64,000 nt of DNA, taken from the NCBI GenBank assembly GCA_020633315.1, contig JACKDV010000005.1, positions 248,001 to 312,000 of the forward strand. The letters are read 5' to 3'. Shown in pieces: positions 23,774-32,484 of this stretch. Both the position numbers and the translations under genes were made by a program. The stretch comes from Myxococcales bacterium (GTDB lineage: Bacteria > Myxococcota_A > Polyangia > Nannocystales > Nannocystaceae). Each line of letters opens with the position of its first letter. The stretch's first letter is position 1. Below the pieces are notes generated by a model. That model worked only from the letters and a program-made list of their open reading frames with translations. It ran no database searches and was not told where the DNA came from.

Positions 23774-25606
23774 ATGAGCATCTTGGAGCGCGACAAGACG
23801 ATCGACTACGACAAGGCCAAGAAGCAGGCCGATGCGATCGTGGTCGCCACGATCGTCGGATTCTGCGGAACCCGGGCCCTGCTCGGGCAGCCGTTCTCCT
23901 TCGATCTGCAGGACGAGCAAGGCGACGTGGCCCCCGGCAGCAGCAAGGCCATGGCCTTCGTGAAGGCGGCCCAGCGCTGGAACCTAGTCCTGGGATCGAT
24001 TGAGGAGATCCTCGACGGGCTGCACGGCCTGGTGAAGAACAACGACCATCCCGACAACCTCACCCAGGCCGACATCCACCGCGCGGTCGACTGGGACGTG
24101 GCCCCGACCCGCGACGAGATCAGCAACCAGGGACGGACGGGCACCATCACCGGCAGCACGGGGTCCGATGCGATCGCCCCCGGAGATCGCTGGCGACGGC
24201 CCTGGAACGATCCCGTAGAGGGCAAGACGCCCGAGTACTCCGGGTACGGCGCCTACACCGGCATCTGCGACGATCCGCTGCGCAACTCCGCCTGGACGGT
24301 GGACGGCGACGTGCCCCCCGAGCAGGATCCGCGCTACCCGACCAAGCCCTACAAGCTCGATGGCTTCTGCGGAGAGGTCGATCTGACGGCCAACAACATC
24401 GACAATTGGTCCAAGCGCTACGGGCCCGAGAAGATCACCGCCTGGCAGTTCGCCAACGCCAAGGGCAACGTCGAGTTCGGCATCATCCACGACTCCAACG
24501 CCTACCTCCCGCCGGTCGGCTTCGGCATCTCCGTCGCGCCCACCGGGGGCGGCAAGAAGGTCTTCGGCTTCGTGCACGGCATGAGCCAGGCCCAGGCCGA
24601 GAGCATCAGGACCGGCCCCTGGTGCGTGTCCCACGAGCACGCCATCGGCGACAAGACGACCAAGCTGGCCTCGTGCTTCCCGTGCACCACCTTCATGTAC
24701 GCGGCGGGGTACCCCCCGTCGTCGAGCCACCTCGGTCGTGGGGAGTCGTGGGTCCCCCCTCAGATCGACAACGACACCCCCAACCGCAAGGCGTCGGGCG
24801 AGCTCGCGGTGCAGACGATCAACACGATCTGGGCGATCCAGATCCACTACTACATGGACCTGGGGTGCAAGCTGCTGCAGAAGTACTTCGACGGCGACGC
24901 CCTCCACCACCCCAACAACGAGTACCGGGCCGTCGTCGACCAGGTGGCCACCACGCTGGCCAAGTTCGAGCTCGACAAGCTCACGGTCATGAAGAACGCG
25001 GGCAACCTGTTCCTCGACGCCCTGGTGTTCCATGACAACCAGACCGTCCAGCTGATGAACGTGCTCGGGGTCGCCGACATGAGCGAGACCGAGGTCACCG
25101 ACATCCAGCGGGATCTGCTCGAGGGCAAGACCATCCGCATGAAGGAGCGGCGCCACTACGCGCCCGAGTGGATCCGGGTCCCCCCCTACACCGTGAAGGT
25201 CACGAACACCTTCGGAGCGAGCGGGGCGCTGTCCGTCGCGTTCGCGAGGAAGTCGGGCGACCTCACGCTCGTGGAGGGGGGAACCAAGAAGGACCCGGTG
25301 ACCATCGCGAGGAACGCCAACGACGAGAACGACGCGACCGGCGCGTTGACGATCGTGATCACCACGAAGGCCGCCCCCGTGCGCCTGACCCTCGAGGACC
25401 TGCTGGAGGTCGACGGCGTGGCGGGCTGGACCCGCACCATCTCGGATGACCAGCCCTACAAGGACCTCTCGTACGGCGACCTCGTGTACCCCCGCCACGG
25501 GAAGTACCCGATCACCTACGTCTACACCCAGGTCCGCCAGGGCGGGCAGTACAAGCTGACCCTCTCGATCACGGTGGAGATCAAGGAGCCCGAGAAGAAG
25601 GGCTAG
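23774..25606 (+). CDS. Hypothetical protein with a possible Cys/His zinc cluster
   Basis: A 610-residue cytoplasmic-type protein of unknown function, no signal peptide or TM. A strong GGGAGG precedes the ATG. Residues 281-326 hold a dense motif region: C284-V-S-H287-E288-H289, then C301-F-P-C304, then HLGRGESW at 319-326. The C-x-x-C plus His cluster looks like a zinc site and recalls cytidine-deaminase-like folds, but the exact [HC]xE signature is not matched. The middle is aromatic and the last 100 residues are beta-rich, like a domain for binding or display. A TAGAGT box lies at 23733-23738. Neighbour of the caspase-like protein. Confidence 0.75.
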   Translation: MSILERDKTIDYDKAKKQADAIVVATIVGFCGTRALLGQPFSFDLQDEQGDVAPGSSKAMAFVKAAQRWNLVLGSIEEILDGLHGLVKNNDHPDNLTQADIHRAVDWDVAPTRDEISNQGRTGTITGSTGSDAIAPGDRWRRPWNDPVEGKTPEYSGYGAYTGICDDPLRNSAWTVDGDVPPEQDPRYPTKPYKLDGFCGEVDLTANNIDNWSKRYGPEKITAWQFANAKGNVEFGIIHDSNAYLPPVGFGISVAPTGGGKKVFGFVHGMSQAQAESIRTGPWCVSHEHAIGDKTTKLASCFPCTTFMYAAGYPPSSSHLGRGESWVPPQIDNDTPNRKASGELAVQTINTIWAIQIHYYMDLGCKLLQKYFDGDALHHPNNEYRAVVDQVATTLAKFELDKLTVMKNAGNLFLDALVFHDNQTVQLMNVLGVADMSETEVTDIQRDLLEGKTIRMKERRHYAPEWIRVPPYTVKVTNTFGASGALSVAFARKSGDLTLVEGGTKKDPVTIARNANDENDATGALTIVITTKAAPVRLTLEDLLEVDGVAGWTRTISDDQPYKDLSYGDLVYPRHGKYPITYVYTQVRQGGQYKLTLSITVEIKEPEKKG

Positions 25607-25619
25607 GCGAGGGAGGCCC

Positions 25620-27317
25620 TCACACCTTGCGCTGGATCGGCACGTCGAACTCGGCGTGCTTGCGCCGCACGGGACCGCTGGCCACGATCTCGTACATCTC
25701 CACCTTCACCGACTTGGAGTTGAACTGCAGGGTGGCAGCGAGGTTGGGCGTACCGCTCAGGCGGTGCTCGCGAGAGACCCCGGTGCTGCCCAGGCCCACC
25801 ACGGTGAAGGTGTGCCAGCTGTCACGCGGGGCATCCACGGTGGTGCCGCGGTGCAGCTCCACGCAGAAGGGCTCGTGCATGTGTCCGTGGAGCACCAGGT
25901 CCACGCGGTGCTCCACGATCCAGGTGGCGAGGCGCTCGGCGTCCAGCGGCGTGCTGTAGCCGTGCCCGCCCCCGCGCTCGGGCACGAGCTGGTGGATCAC
26001 CGGCAGCAGGTGGTGGTGCACCATGGCGATCCGCACCGCCCGCGGTGACTCGGCGTCGGCGTTGTCGCGCCCGCGGTCCCAGCCGGCCTCGCGGGCCGCG
26101 TGGCGCAGCTGATCCTCGCCGATGAAGCCGTGGCCCTGGAACACCCCTGCCTCCTGCTGGAGCACGCTGCTGTTGAGACAGATGATCTCCACCGGCACCG
26201 CGCCCCCGAGCAGGAAGCGTCGGCCCATGCTGAGGTGACGGTTGGGCTCGAGCTCGAACAGGGTCTGGTAGAACTGGGCGAAGGCCTGGCGCGCGGTGTC
26301 GCTGGCCACCTCGATCGGCTGGTCCTTGCGCCACGGCGCGTCGGAGAAGCGCACGTCGTGGTTGCCGGGGCATAGCGCCACCCGGGCCGCCTGATCGGTC
26401 TTGCCGGTCTTGGCGATGATCTCGCGGATGAAGGTCCGCGCCTCGCGGAACTCCTCGGGGTCGGCCTTCCAGGTGATGTCGCCGGAGATCAGCACGCCCT
26501 CCACGTCGAGCAGCACCTTGTGGTCGTCGAGCACCCGCTCGATCTCCTGGTGGAGGTTGAACTGGTAGGCGGTGTCCTCCCCCTGGTAGGCGAAGCCGTG
26601 CACGTCTCGCTGCGGCCCCTTGGCGAAGTGCAGATCGGAGAGCCACAAGAGCCGCCGGCCGCGGGTGAGGAAGTAGTCGCGGGAGAAGCTGGGGTCCTCG
26701 TGGGCGCCCACCGGGCTCGTGCGCCGGCGCTGGCCCGTGCCGATGAACTCCTCCATCGTCCGCACCGTCTCGCCCTGACGCGGGCGACGGACGAACCAGA
26801 TGGTGCGGTTCTGCTCGTCGAGCATGTCGGCGCCGCCCAGGCGCACGCCGTCGAGGCGCGCGAACTCGGGCGGCTCGTCGCCGCGGAAGAACTCGGGCAC
26901 CGACACCTGCACCAGCTCGCCCAGCGGGTCGAACGACATCTCGTCGCGCTCGACCTTGCTCAGCTCGAACCACACCTTGCAGCGACGGCCACGGTAGTAG
27001 CCCGGGGTGAACCAGGGGAAGGGCGAGGTGAAGGGCTCGAGGTCGTCCTTCCAGTGGATCTTCACCAGCCGCGCCCGGTGCACCTTCCGCTCGTGGGCAT
27101 TGAGCAGGTAGACCTCCAGGCCGCCCGCCTTGGCGCGCTCGTTGATGTGCGCGAACGCTCCCACCGGCACGTGCTCGCGCGCCTTGTGCCACCAGCCCCA
27201 CCACACGCGCCCCTCACGGGCACAGATGTCGTGATGCCGCTCGATCGTCTCTCCCGGGTCGGTGGCGAGGTCGCGAAATCGGAGGACCAGGGTTTCCGGC
27301 AAGACCGGTGGGCTCAC
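25620..27317 (-). CDS. Calcineurin-like metallophosphoesterase with N-terminal extension
   Basis: A 565-residue protein. The phosphoesterase domain has all metal motifs: SDLHFAKG (D228, H230), SGDITW (near 279), PGNHDV (318-321) and HGHMH in the C-terminal part. It would hydrolyse a phosphodi- or monoester with a two-metal centre. The first 200 residues are separate: RVWWGWWHKAREHVP at about 37-51, then EVYLLNAHERKVHRARLVKI and an aromatic beta-rich stretch. Start placed at GTG 27317 because a TATGCT box lies 7 bases upstream and overlaps the ATG at 27329. Divergent from the FG-GAP lipoprotein. A substrate-recognition role for the extension is inferred. Confidence 0.9.
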   Translation of the reverse strand: MSPPVLPETLVLRFRDLATDPGETIERHHDICAREGRVWWGWWHKAREHVPVGAFAHINERAKAGGLEVYLLNAHERKVHRARLVKIHWKDDLEPFTSPFPWFTPGYYRGRRCKVWFELSKVERDEMSFDPLGELVQVSVPEFFRGDEPPEFARLDGVRLGGADMLDEQNRTIWFVRRPRQGETVRTMEEFIGTGQRRRTSPVGAHEDPSFSRDYFLTRGRRLLWLSDLHFAKGPQRDVHGFAYQGEDTAYQFNLHQEIERVLDDHKVLLDVEGVLISGDITWKADPEEFREARTFIREIIAKTGKTDQAARVALCPGNHDVRFSDAPWRKDQPIEVASDTARQAFAQFYQTLFELEPNRHLSMGRRFLLGGAVPVEIICLNSSVLQQEAGVFQGHGFIGEDQLRHAAREAGWDRGRDNADAESPRAVRIAMVHHHLLPVIHQLVPERGGGHGYSTPLDAERLATWIVEHRVDLVLHGHMHEPFCVELHRGTTVDAPRDSWHTFTVVGLGSTGVSREHRLSGTPNLAATLQFNSKSVKVEMYEIVASGPVRRKHAEFDVPIQRKV

Positions 27318-27324
27318 GCGACGT

Positions 27325-27330
27325 AGCATA
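27325..27330 (-). promoter_or_regulatory. Putative extended -10 box TGC-TATGCT
   Basis: TATGCT preceded by TGC, ending 7 bases before GTGAGC. Same sequence and spacing as at 16426. It predicts a leaderless metallophosphoesterase mRNA. Confidence 0.5.
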
Positions 27331-27403
27331 GCAGCCGCTCGTTACGGGCCCCAAAACCCGCCCCCCGCTCGGAAACGAGGGTCCCGGTGGTGTCCAAGTC
27401 GAC

Positions 27404-29758
27404 GTGAGAGTGCATCCGCGGTCCCTGCTGCTCCTGCTCGTCCCCGCCCCCCTGTCCTGCGCCGACCCCTCCCCGGAGCGCGATGACGACGGCAGCTCGG
27501 GGATTCCCCCGGTGAGCACGACGGGCGACGACACGGGCACCGACGGGGTCGAGACCGAGCCCGGCACGGCCGACGGCACCTCCACGGGCGGCGATGGTCC
27601 CTGCGAGACCGTGCTGTGCGGCGAGTCGGCCACCTGCTGCGGCGCCGAGGAGGAGTGCGCGGGCGGGGTCTGCCGCCCACCCTGCGACAGCGGCGTGCGC
27701 TGCGGGGCCGCGCAGGACGTGTGCTGCGAGGCGGGCCAGGTGTGCCTCTCGGACGCCTGCGTGACCCCCACCGGCCCCTGCATGGATTCCTTCGACTGCG
27801 GCTTCGGAGAGTTCTGCGAGCCCACCCTCGGCGAGTGCCTGCCGCAGAGCGACCCCGTGGTCTGCGAGCTCGAGCCCGAGTTCGAGGCCATCGACGCCAC
27901 CGAGGAGTGGGCGTGGACCACCGACCAGGTGATCTCGATCCCCGTGGTGGCCGACCTCGACGGCGACGGCACCCCCGAGGTGGTGGTCAACACCACGCAG
28001 ATGGCCGCGGGCGACTGGACCCTGGGCGAGATCGTGGTGCTCTCGGGAGTGACCGGCACCGAGCTGTGGCGAGTGCCCCACAACCCGGACGCCGGGAGCT
28101 ACGGCTCGCACGGGCGCAGCACGGTGGGGGTGGGCGACGTCTCGGGCGACGGGCTCCCCGACATCGTCTACGCGGGGCGCCAGGGCACCGGGGGCTCGGT
28201 GGTGTACGCGGTGGACGGGCAGGGCAACCTGCTGTGGAGCTCGCACACCCCGGCCGGCGCCGAGGACCGGCTCAACATCGTCAACGGCGGCCCCTCGCTG
28301 GCCAACCTCGACGCCGATCCCCAGGCCGAGATCGTGTTCGGAGCCGGGGTGATCGATCACGACGGCACCGTCGTGTGGGATCAGGGCAGCGACGGGGCCA
28401 ACTACGGGACCAACGGGACCTACCGCGGCGGGCTGACGGCCATCGTCGATCTGGTGGGTGACTCCACGCCCGAGCTGGTCTCGGGGCGGCACGCGTGGTC
28501 GGTGGACTGGCAGGAGATGGGCGGCGTGCCCCAGGTGGCGCTGTCGCTGCTGTGGGACGCGGGCGGCTCCGACGGCTACCCGGCCATCATCGACATCGAT
28601 CGAGACGGGACCCCCGAGGTGATCGTGGTGGCCAGCGGGCAGGTACGGGTGCTCGACGGCGAGACCGGCCTGGCGTGGTGCGGCATCGATCCCACCGACG
28701 CGATGTGCCTGGCCGATCCCATGCTTCGGACCCCGGCGGTGGCGATCCCTGGCGGAGGCATCGGCGGACCCCCGACCGTGGCCGACTTCGACGGCGACGG
28801 TCGCCCCGAGGTGGCTGCGGCCGGCGGTAGCTCGTACTCGGTCTACGACTTCGCCCGCCCCGGCGAGGACATCAGCGTGCCTCCCGGCGACCCCATGCCG
28901 AGCGCGGGGGCGATCTTCGTGCGCTGGTCGCAGACCACCCAGGACCAGAGCTCCAACGCCACGGGCTCCTCGGTGTTCGACTTCCAGGGCGACGGCGTGG
29001 CCGAGGTGGTCTACGCCGACGAGTGCTACATGCGGGTGTACTCCGGGGTCGACGGCGCGGTGCTGCTGGAGCTGCCCAACTCCACCGGCACGATCCACGA
29101 GTACCCGCTGGTGGTCGACGTGGACGACGACGGCAACTCGGAGATCCTGGTCGTGTCCAACGACGGCCACTCCTCGTGCAACTCGATCCCCGGCTACGGC
29201 TACACCCGAGGGGTGCGCTCGTTCGGCGACACCTTCGACCAGTGGGTGCAGACCCGCCGCGTGTGGACCCAGCACACCTACCACGTGACCAACGCGACCT
29301 CGGCCGGGCACGTGCCCATGGTGGAGGTCGACAACTGGACGCAGCCCGACCTCAACAACTACCGCCAGAACGTGCAGGGCGAGGGAGTGTTCAACGCGCC
29401 CGATCTCACCGCCGAGCTGGTGGTGGGGCTGGGAAGCTGCTTCGAGCAGCAGCTCGAGCTGCTGGCCACGGTGCGCAACATCGGCTCGCTGGGCGTGCCC
29501 GCCGGCATCGAGGTCACGCTCTACGAGGGCACCGACGCCACGGGCAACGTGGTGGGCACCCAGGCCACCTCCATGCCGCTGCTGCCCGGGGCGCAGGAGG
29601 TACTGTCGTGGACCGTGCCCTTCCCCCCGGGCAGCCCCGCGCTGAGCTACTACGTGGCGGTCGACGGGATCGATGCCGCCTCGGGTCAGGTGCTCGAGTG
29701 CGACGAGAGCAACAACTCGGCGAGCACGGTCACCGCCGAGTGCCCGGCACCCGGGTGA
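27404..29758 (+). CDS. FG-GAP/VCBS-repeat surface lipoprotein
   Basis: A 784-residue predicted lipoprotein. Signal peptide MRVHPRSLLLLLVPAPLSCA with lipobox LSC, then an Asp/Ser/Gly/Thr linker and a Cys-rich segment (about 60-140). The body holds repeated calcium-binding-like strands DLDGDGTPEVVV, DIDRDGTPEVIV, DFDGDGRPEVAA and DVDDDGNSEILV, the signature of FG-GAP/VCBS beta-propellers. A CARDB-like domain ends the protein (TLYEGTDATGNVVGT to CDESNNSA). Starts at GTG 27404. Likely anchored to the outer membrane and exposed; binding or adhesion role inferred. A homologous arrangement occurs at 58558. Confidence 0.9.
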   Translation: MRVHPRSLLLLLVPAPLSCADPSPERDDDGSSGIPPVSTTGDDTGTDGVETEPGTADGTSTGGDGPCETVLCGESATCCGAEEECAGGVCRPPCDSGVRCGAAQDVCCEAGQVCLSDACVTPTGPCMDSFDCGFGEFCEPTLGECLPQSDPVVCELEPEFEAIDATEEWAWTTDQVISIPVVADLDGDGTPEVVVNTTQMAAGDWTLGEIVVLSGVTGTELWRVPHNPDAGSYGSHGRSTVGVGDVSGDGLPDIVYAGRQGTGGSVVYAVDGQGNLLWSSHTPAGAEDRLNIVNGGPSLANLDADPQAEIVFGAGVIDHDGTVVWDQGSDGANYGTNGTYRGGLTAIVDLVGDSTPELVSGRHAWSVDWQEMGGVPQVALSLLWDAGGSDGYPAIIDIDRDGTPEVIVVASGQVRVLDGETGLAWCGIDPTDAMCLADPMLRTPAVAIPGGGIGGPPTVADFDGDGRPEVAAAGGSSYSVYDFARPGEDISVPPGDPMPSAGAIFVRWSQTTQDQSSNATGSSVFDFQGDGVAEVVYADECYMRVYSGVDGAVLLELPNSTGTIHEYPLVVDVDDDGNSEILVVSNDGHSSCNSIPGYGYTRGVRSFGDTFDQWVQTRRVWTQHTYHVTNATSAGHVPMVEVDNWTQPDLNNYRQNVQGEGVFNAPDLTAELVVGLGSCFEQQLELLATVRNIGSLGVPAGIEVTLYEGTDATGNVVGTQATSMPLLPGAQEVLSWTVPFPPGSPALSYYVAVDGIDAASGQVLECDESNNSASTVTAECPAPG

Positions 29759-29769
29759 TCGACGCACGA

Positions 29770-29795
29770 GAGCGCGGGCCCGCGGACCCGCGCTC
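29770..29795. terminator. Bidirectional hairpin between convergent genes
   Basis: GAGCGCGGG (29770-29778) and CCCGCGCTC (29787-29795) form a perfect 9-pair stem with an 8-base loop. It lies between the stops of the FG-GAP gene and the convergent CAP-like lipoprotein gene and could serve both. No U-tract. Confidence 0.5.
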
Positions 29796-29827
29796 GAGCC
29801 CGCGAAGCGAGGACCGCGACGTACCGG

Positions 29828-31717
29828 CTACGGCGTCGGCGTGGCGGCCGGGGCCGGAGCGACGGGCTCGGCGGCAGCCGGCGCGCTGCCCTCGGCCGGC
29901 GGCGCGGCCTCGGCGGGGGATGGCTCCGCTGCGACCGCCGGATCGGCTGCCGGCGCGGCGGCGGGCGGGGTCGTCTTCGCCTCGTAGAGCACCACCACCA
30001 TCGGTCGACCCCAGCCGTCCTGCACGCGGTGGCGGCCGATCGCCGCGAGCACCGTGACCTCCTCGGCCTCCACCAGGCTGCCCTGGAAGGTGGGGCTCCA
30101 CCCCGCCAGCGAGTAGGGGAACACGATGCTGCCCTTGAAGCTGCGCTTGGTCTTGGTGGCGATGTAGCGCAGCAGCTCGTCGAGCGCCGTGGCGGGGCCG
30201 ATCTCGCCGGCGTACACCCGGGCCGCGGTCGCCTGCATGGTCTGCAGATCGGCGGGGTCCTGGCCGCGGACCACCGGCGGCAGGCCGGCGGCCTGGCGCT
30301 GGAGGTCGAGCGCATCGAGGTAGGCGGCCACGTCGGCGGAGTGATCGGCCTCGGCGGCCGGCTCGGCGTAGACCGCCAGCGCCGAGCGACGCATGCCCAG
30401 CCCCTGATCCTCGGTGGTGGTGAAGGCCAGGTGCTTGGCCTGGGGATCGAGCACCAGGGCCCGCGCATGGGGAGAGGCGAGCGCCCCGGCCAGCTCGCGC
30501 TCGAAGGAGCGCGCCACGGGAGCGGCGGTCACCAGCACGCCGCCCGACAGCAGGTCGCCCTCGATCTCGCGCCCGGCGATCATCCCCAGCTCGGCCTGGT
30601 TGGCCAGCTCGGCCTGAGCCGGGTCGCTCGCGGCCGCGGCGTGCTGCGGCAGCAGGGCGCCCAGCACCTTGCTCTGCGCCTCCACCCCGGCCACCGGCGG
30701 GAGCTGGGCGGCCAGGCGCAGCGCGTTGACGGCATTGACCACCGACGCCTCGTCGCGGGTGGCATCGGCCGGCAGCGGCAGGGTCTCCGCCCGGTAGGTG
30801 GGGGGCACGGTCGCGCCGCCGGCCACCAACACCCGCAGCACCAGGCGCTCGGGCAGCTCGCCGCGCGGAGCCGCGTGCAGCTCGATGGTGGTGGTCCCCT
30901 CGGCGGCCACCGGACACCGAAGCGCGAAGGCAGGCGAGGCGACGGGCCCGGTGCGGGTGCAGGCCGCCACGCCCTGCGCCCCCGCGGTGGCCCAGCCCAC
31001 GACGGTGTCGAGGTCCCAGGCCACGGTGCCCCGCAGCTCCACCTGGCCCGCGTGCCCGGCCAGAGCCAAGGGCGCATCGAGGGTTGCCTCGGGCACCCCG
31101 GAGGCGAGCACCTCGATGGCGCTCGTCTTGCCGCGCCCCTTGTAGAAGCCCAGCTGGGCGCCGGGAGCCGTGCCCGCGAAGGCGGCCTGCAGCCGCGCCC
31201 GATCGCGATCGGCGTGCAGCGGCTTGGCGCTGGCCAGCGGGACCGGGGTGGCCACGATCCGCGGGTGCGCCACCGGGGTGCCGCAGCGCATGGCCATGAA
31301 GGCCTCGATGTCGGCCGCGGGCGCAGCCCCGTGCGCCAGCACGAACTGACCGTACTCCTCGGCCAGGCACTGCATGCCCTGGGTGAGGCGACGACCGGTG
31401 GCATCGTCGGCGATCGCCTGGGCCGCCACGACCGCGTTGCGATCCTCTCCGGCGTAGGGCGCCGCCTCCACCGTGGTCCCCCCGACACCGACGAAGGTCC
31501 AGGTGTCCACGTCGGCCACCGCCGGCCCGAACAGCGCCGCCGCCTCGGGGCGAGGCCGGGCCGCCAGGTCCATCAGCGAGGCCGCGTCGGGGAACGGGCT
31601 CTCGAGCTCCACCTCGCGGACCTCGACCGCGGGGCCCTGGGTGGAGGTCGAGCTCGTCGTCTCACAGCCGACGACGAAGGAAGCCAAGGCGAGCAGCGAG
31701 GGAGCGATCGTTCTCAT
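29828..31717 (-). CDS. Large lipoprotein with a CAP-like domain
   Basis: A 629-residue lipoprotein: signal MRTIAPSLLALASFVVGC with the lipobox VVGC at Cys18. The N-terminal half has beta-rich segments and paired Cys. The C-terminal half begins VVNAVNALRLAAQLPPVAGV and later has LASPHARALVLDPQAKHLAF, matching the pattern of CAP/SCP (PF00188) domains (NxxRxxxGLPP ... SPxHRxxLLxP). The last 50 residues are an Ala/Pro tail. CAP proteins are secreted and of mixed function. The ATG at 31717 gives a clean signal peptide. Divergent from the AAA ATPase gene. Confidence 0.82.
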   Translation of the reverse strand: MRTIAPSLLALASFVVGCETTSSTSTQGPAVEVREVELESPFPDAASLMDLAARPRPEAAALFGPAVADVDTWTFVGVGGTTVEAAPYAGEDRNAVVAAQAIADDATGRRLTQGMQCLAEEYGQFVLAHGAAPAADIEAFMAMRCGTPVAHPRIVATPVPLASAKPLHADRDRARLQAAFAGTAPGAQLGFYKGRGKTSAIEVLASGVPEATLDAPLALAGHAGQVELRGTVAWDLDTVVGWATAGAQGVAACTRTGPVASPAFALRCPVAAEGTTTIELHAAPRGELPERLVLRVLVAGGATVPPTYRAETLPLPADATRDEASVVNAVNALRLAAQLPPVAGVEAQSKVLGALLPQHAAAASDPAQAELANQAELGMIAGREIEGDLLSGGVLVTAAPVARSFERELAGALASPHARALVLDPQAKHLAFTTTEDQGLGMRRSALAVYAEPAAEADHSADVAAYLDALDLQRQAAGLPPVVRGQDPADLQTMQATAARVYAGEIGPATALDELLRYIATKTKRSFKGSIVFPYSLAGWSPTFQGSLVEAEEVTVLAAIGRHRVQDGWGRPMVVVLYEAKTTPPAAAPAADPAVAAEPSPAEAAPPAEGSAPAAAEPVAPAPAATPTP

Positions 31718-31856
31718 GAGCCGGGCCCATGGTGTCGTCCCCGGCCCCGTCTCGTAAAGGCCGTTGTAGGGGTGATCGATGTTCAGTCCGTCGGGCTCGC
31801 GGGGCTCACGAGACAGCCCGACCCGCCACCACCCCCGTGAGCCCATGCCGTTGGCA

Positions 31857-31862
31857 TACCAT
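31857..31862 (+). promoter_or_regulatory. Putative -10 box TACCAT for the AAA ATPase
   Basis: TACCAT ends 6 bases before the ATG at 31869, consistent with a leaderless transcript. It supports this ATG over earlier in-frame ATGs at 31779 and 31845. Confidence 0.35.
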
Positions 31863-31868
31863 GGCGGC

Positions 31869-32468
31869 ATGGCCTCCGCGGACACCGATCGAACCCTGCG
31901 CATCGTCCTCACCGGCGGGCCCGGTGGGGGCAAGACCACCGCCGCCGACATGCTGCGACGCGAGTTCGACGATCGAGTGGCGCTGGTGCCCGAGACCGCC
32001 ACCATGCTGTTCACCGGCGGCTTCCCGCGGGTCGACGAGGCGCAGGCGCGGCGCTCCGCCCAGACCGCCATCTTCCACGTGCAGCGCAACCTCGAGGACG
32101 TCCAGACCGCCCTGTATCCCCGCAAGATCCTGCTGTGCGATCGCGGCACCGTGGACGGCGCGGTCTACTGGCCCGAGGACGGCGACTTCTTCGAGGCGAT
32201 GGGCACCACCCTCGAGGCCGAGCTCGCGCGCTATCACCACGTGATCTTCTTCGAGACCGCCGCGGTGGGTGGCCTGTCGATCGCCAGCGGCAACCCGGCG
32301 CGGATCGAGACCCTCAACGAGGCGCTCGAGCTCGACCAGGCGCTGCGCAAGCTGTGGTCCAAGCACCCGCGCTTCCACTTCGTGCCCCACGGTCCCTCGT
32401 TCCTCGCCAAGATCACCTCGGGGCTGCACTCCCTGACCGAGATCCTCGCGGGAGCGCGCTACGGCTGA
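31869..32468 (+). CDS. AAA family ATPase / NadR-like kinase
   Basis: A 199-residue P-loop protein of the AAA_28 type. Walker A is GGPGGGKT at residues 16-23; LLCDRGTVDGAVYWP follows the pattern of a Walker B/lid region with an Asp-Arg pair, as in small-molecule kinases such as the NadR ribosylnicotinamide kinase domain. EFDDRVALVPETATMLFTGG fits the early substrate loop. Cytoplasmic. Start chosen at 31869 because the family begins a few residues before the P-loop and a TACCAT box lies just upstream. 16 bases before the kinase gene, probably co-transcribed. Substrate unknown. Confidence 0.88.
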   Translation: MASADTDRTLRIVLTGGPGGGKTTAADMLRREFDDRVALVPETATMLFTGGFPRVDEAQARRSAQTAIFHVQRNLEDVQTALYPRKILLCDRGTVDGAVYWPEDGDFFEAMGTTLEAELARYHHVIFFETAAVGGLSIASGNPARIETLNEALELDQALRKLWSKHPRFHFVPHGPSFLAKITSGLHSLTEILAGARYG

Positions 32469-32484
32469 GTCCTGCCGCGCGGCC

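Noticed and set aside
23774..25606. Confident call of a nucleic acid or cytidine deaminase toxin
   Set aside because: The Cys/His cluster does not match the H-x-E plus P-C-x-x-C signature exactly, and no immunity gene or toxin-delivery domain is visible.
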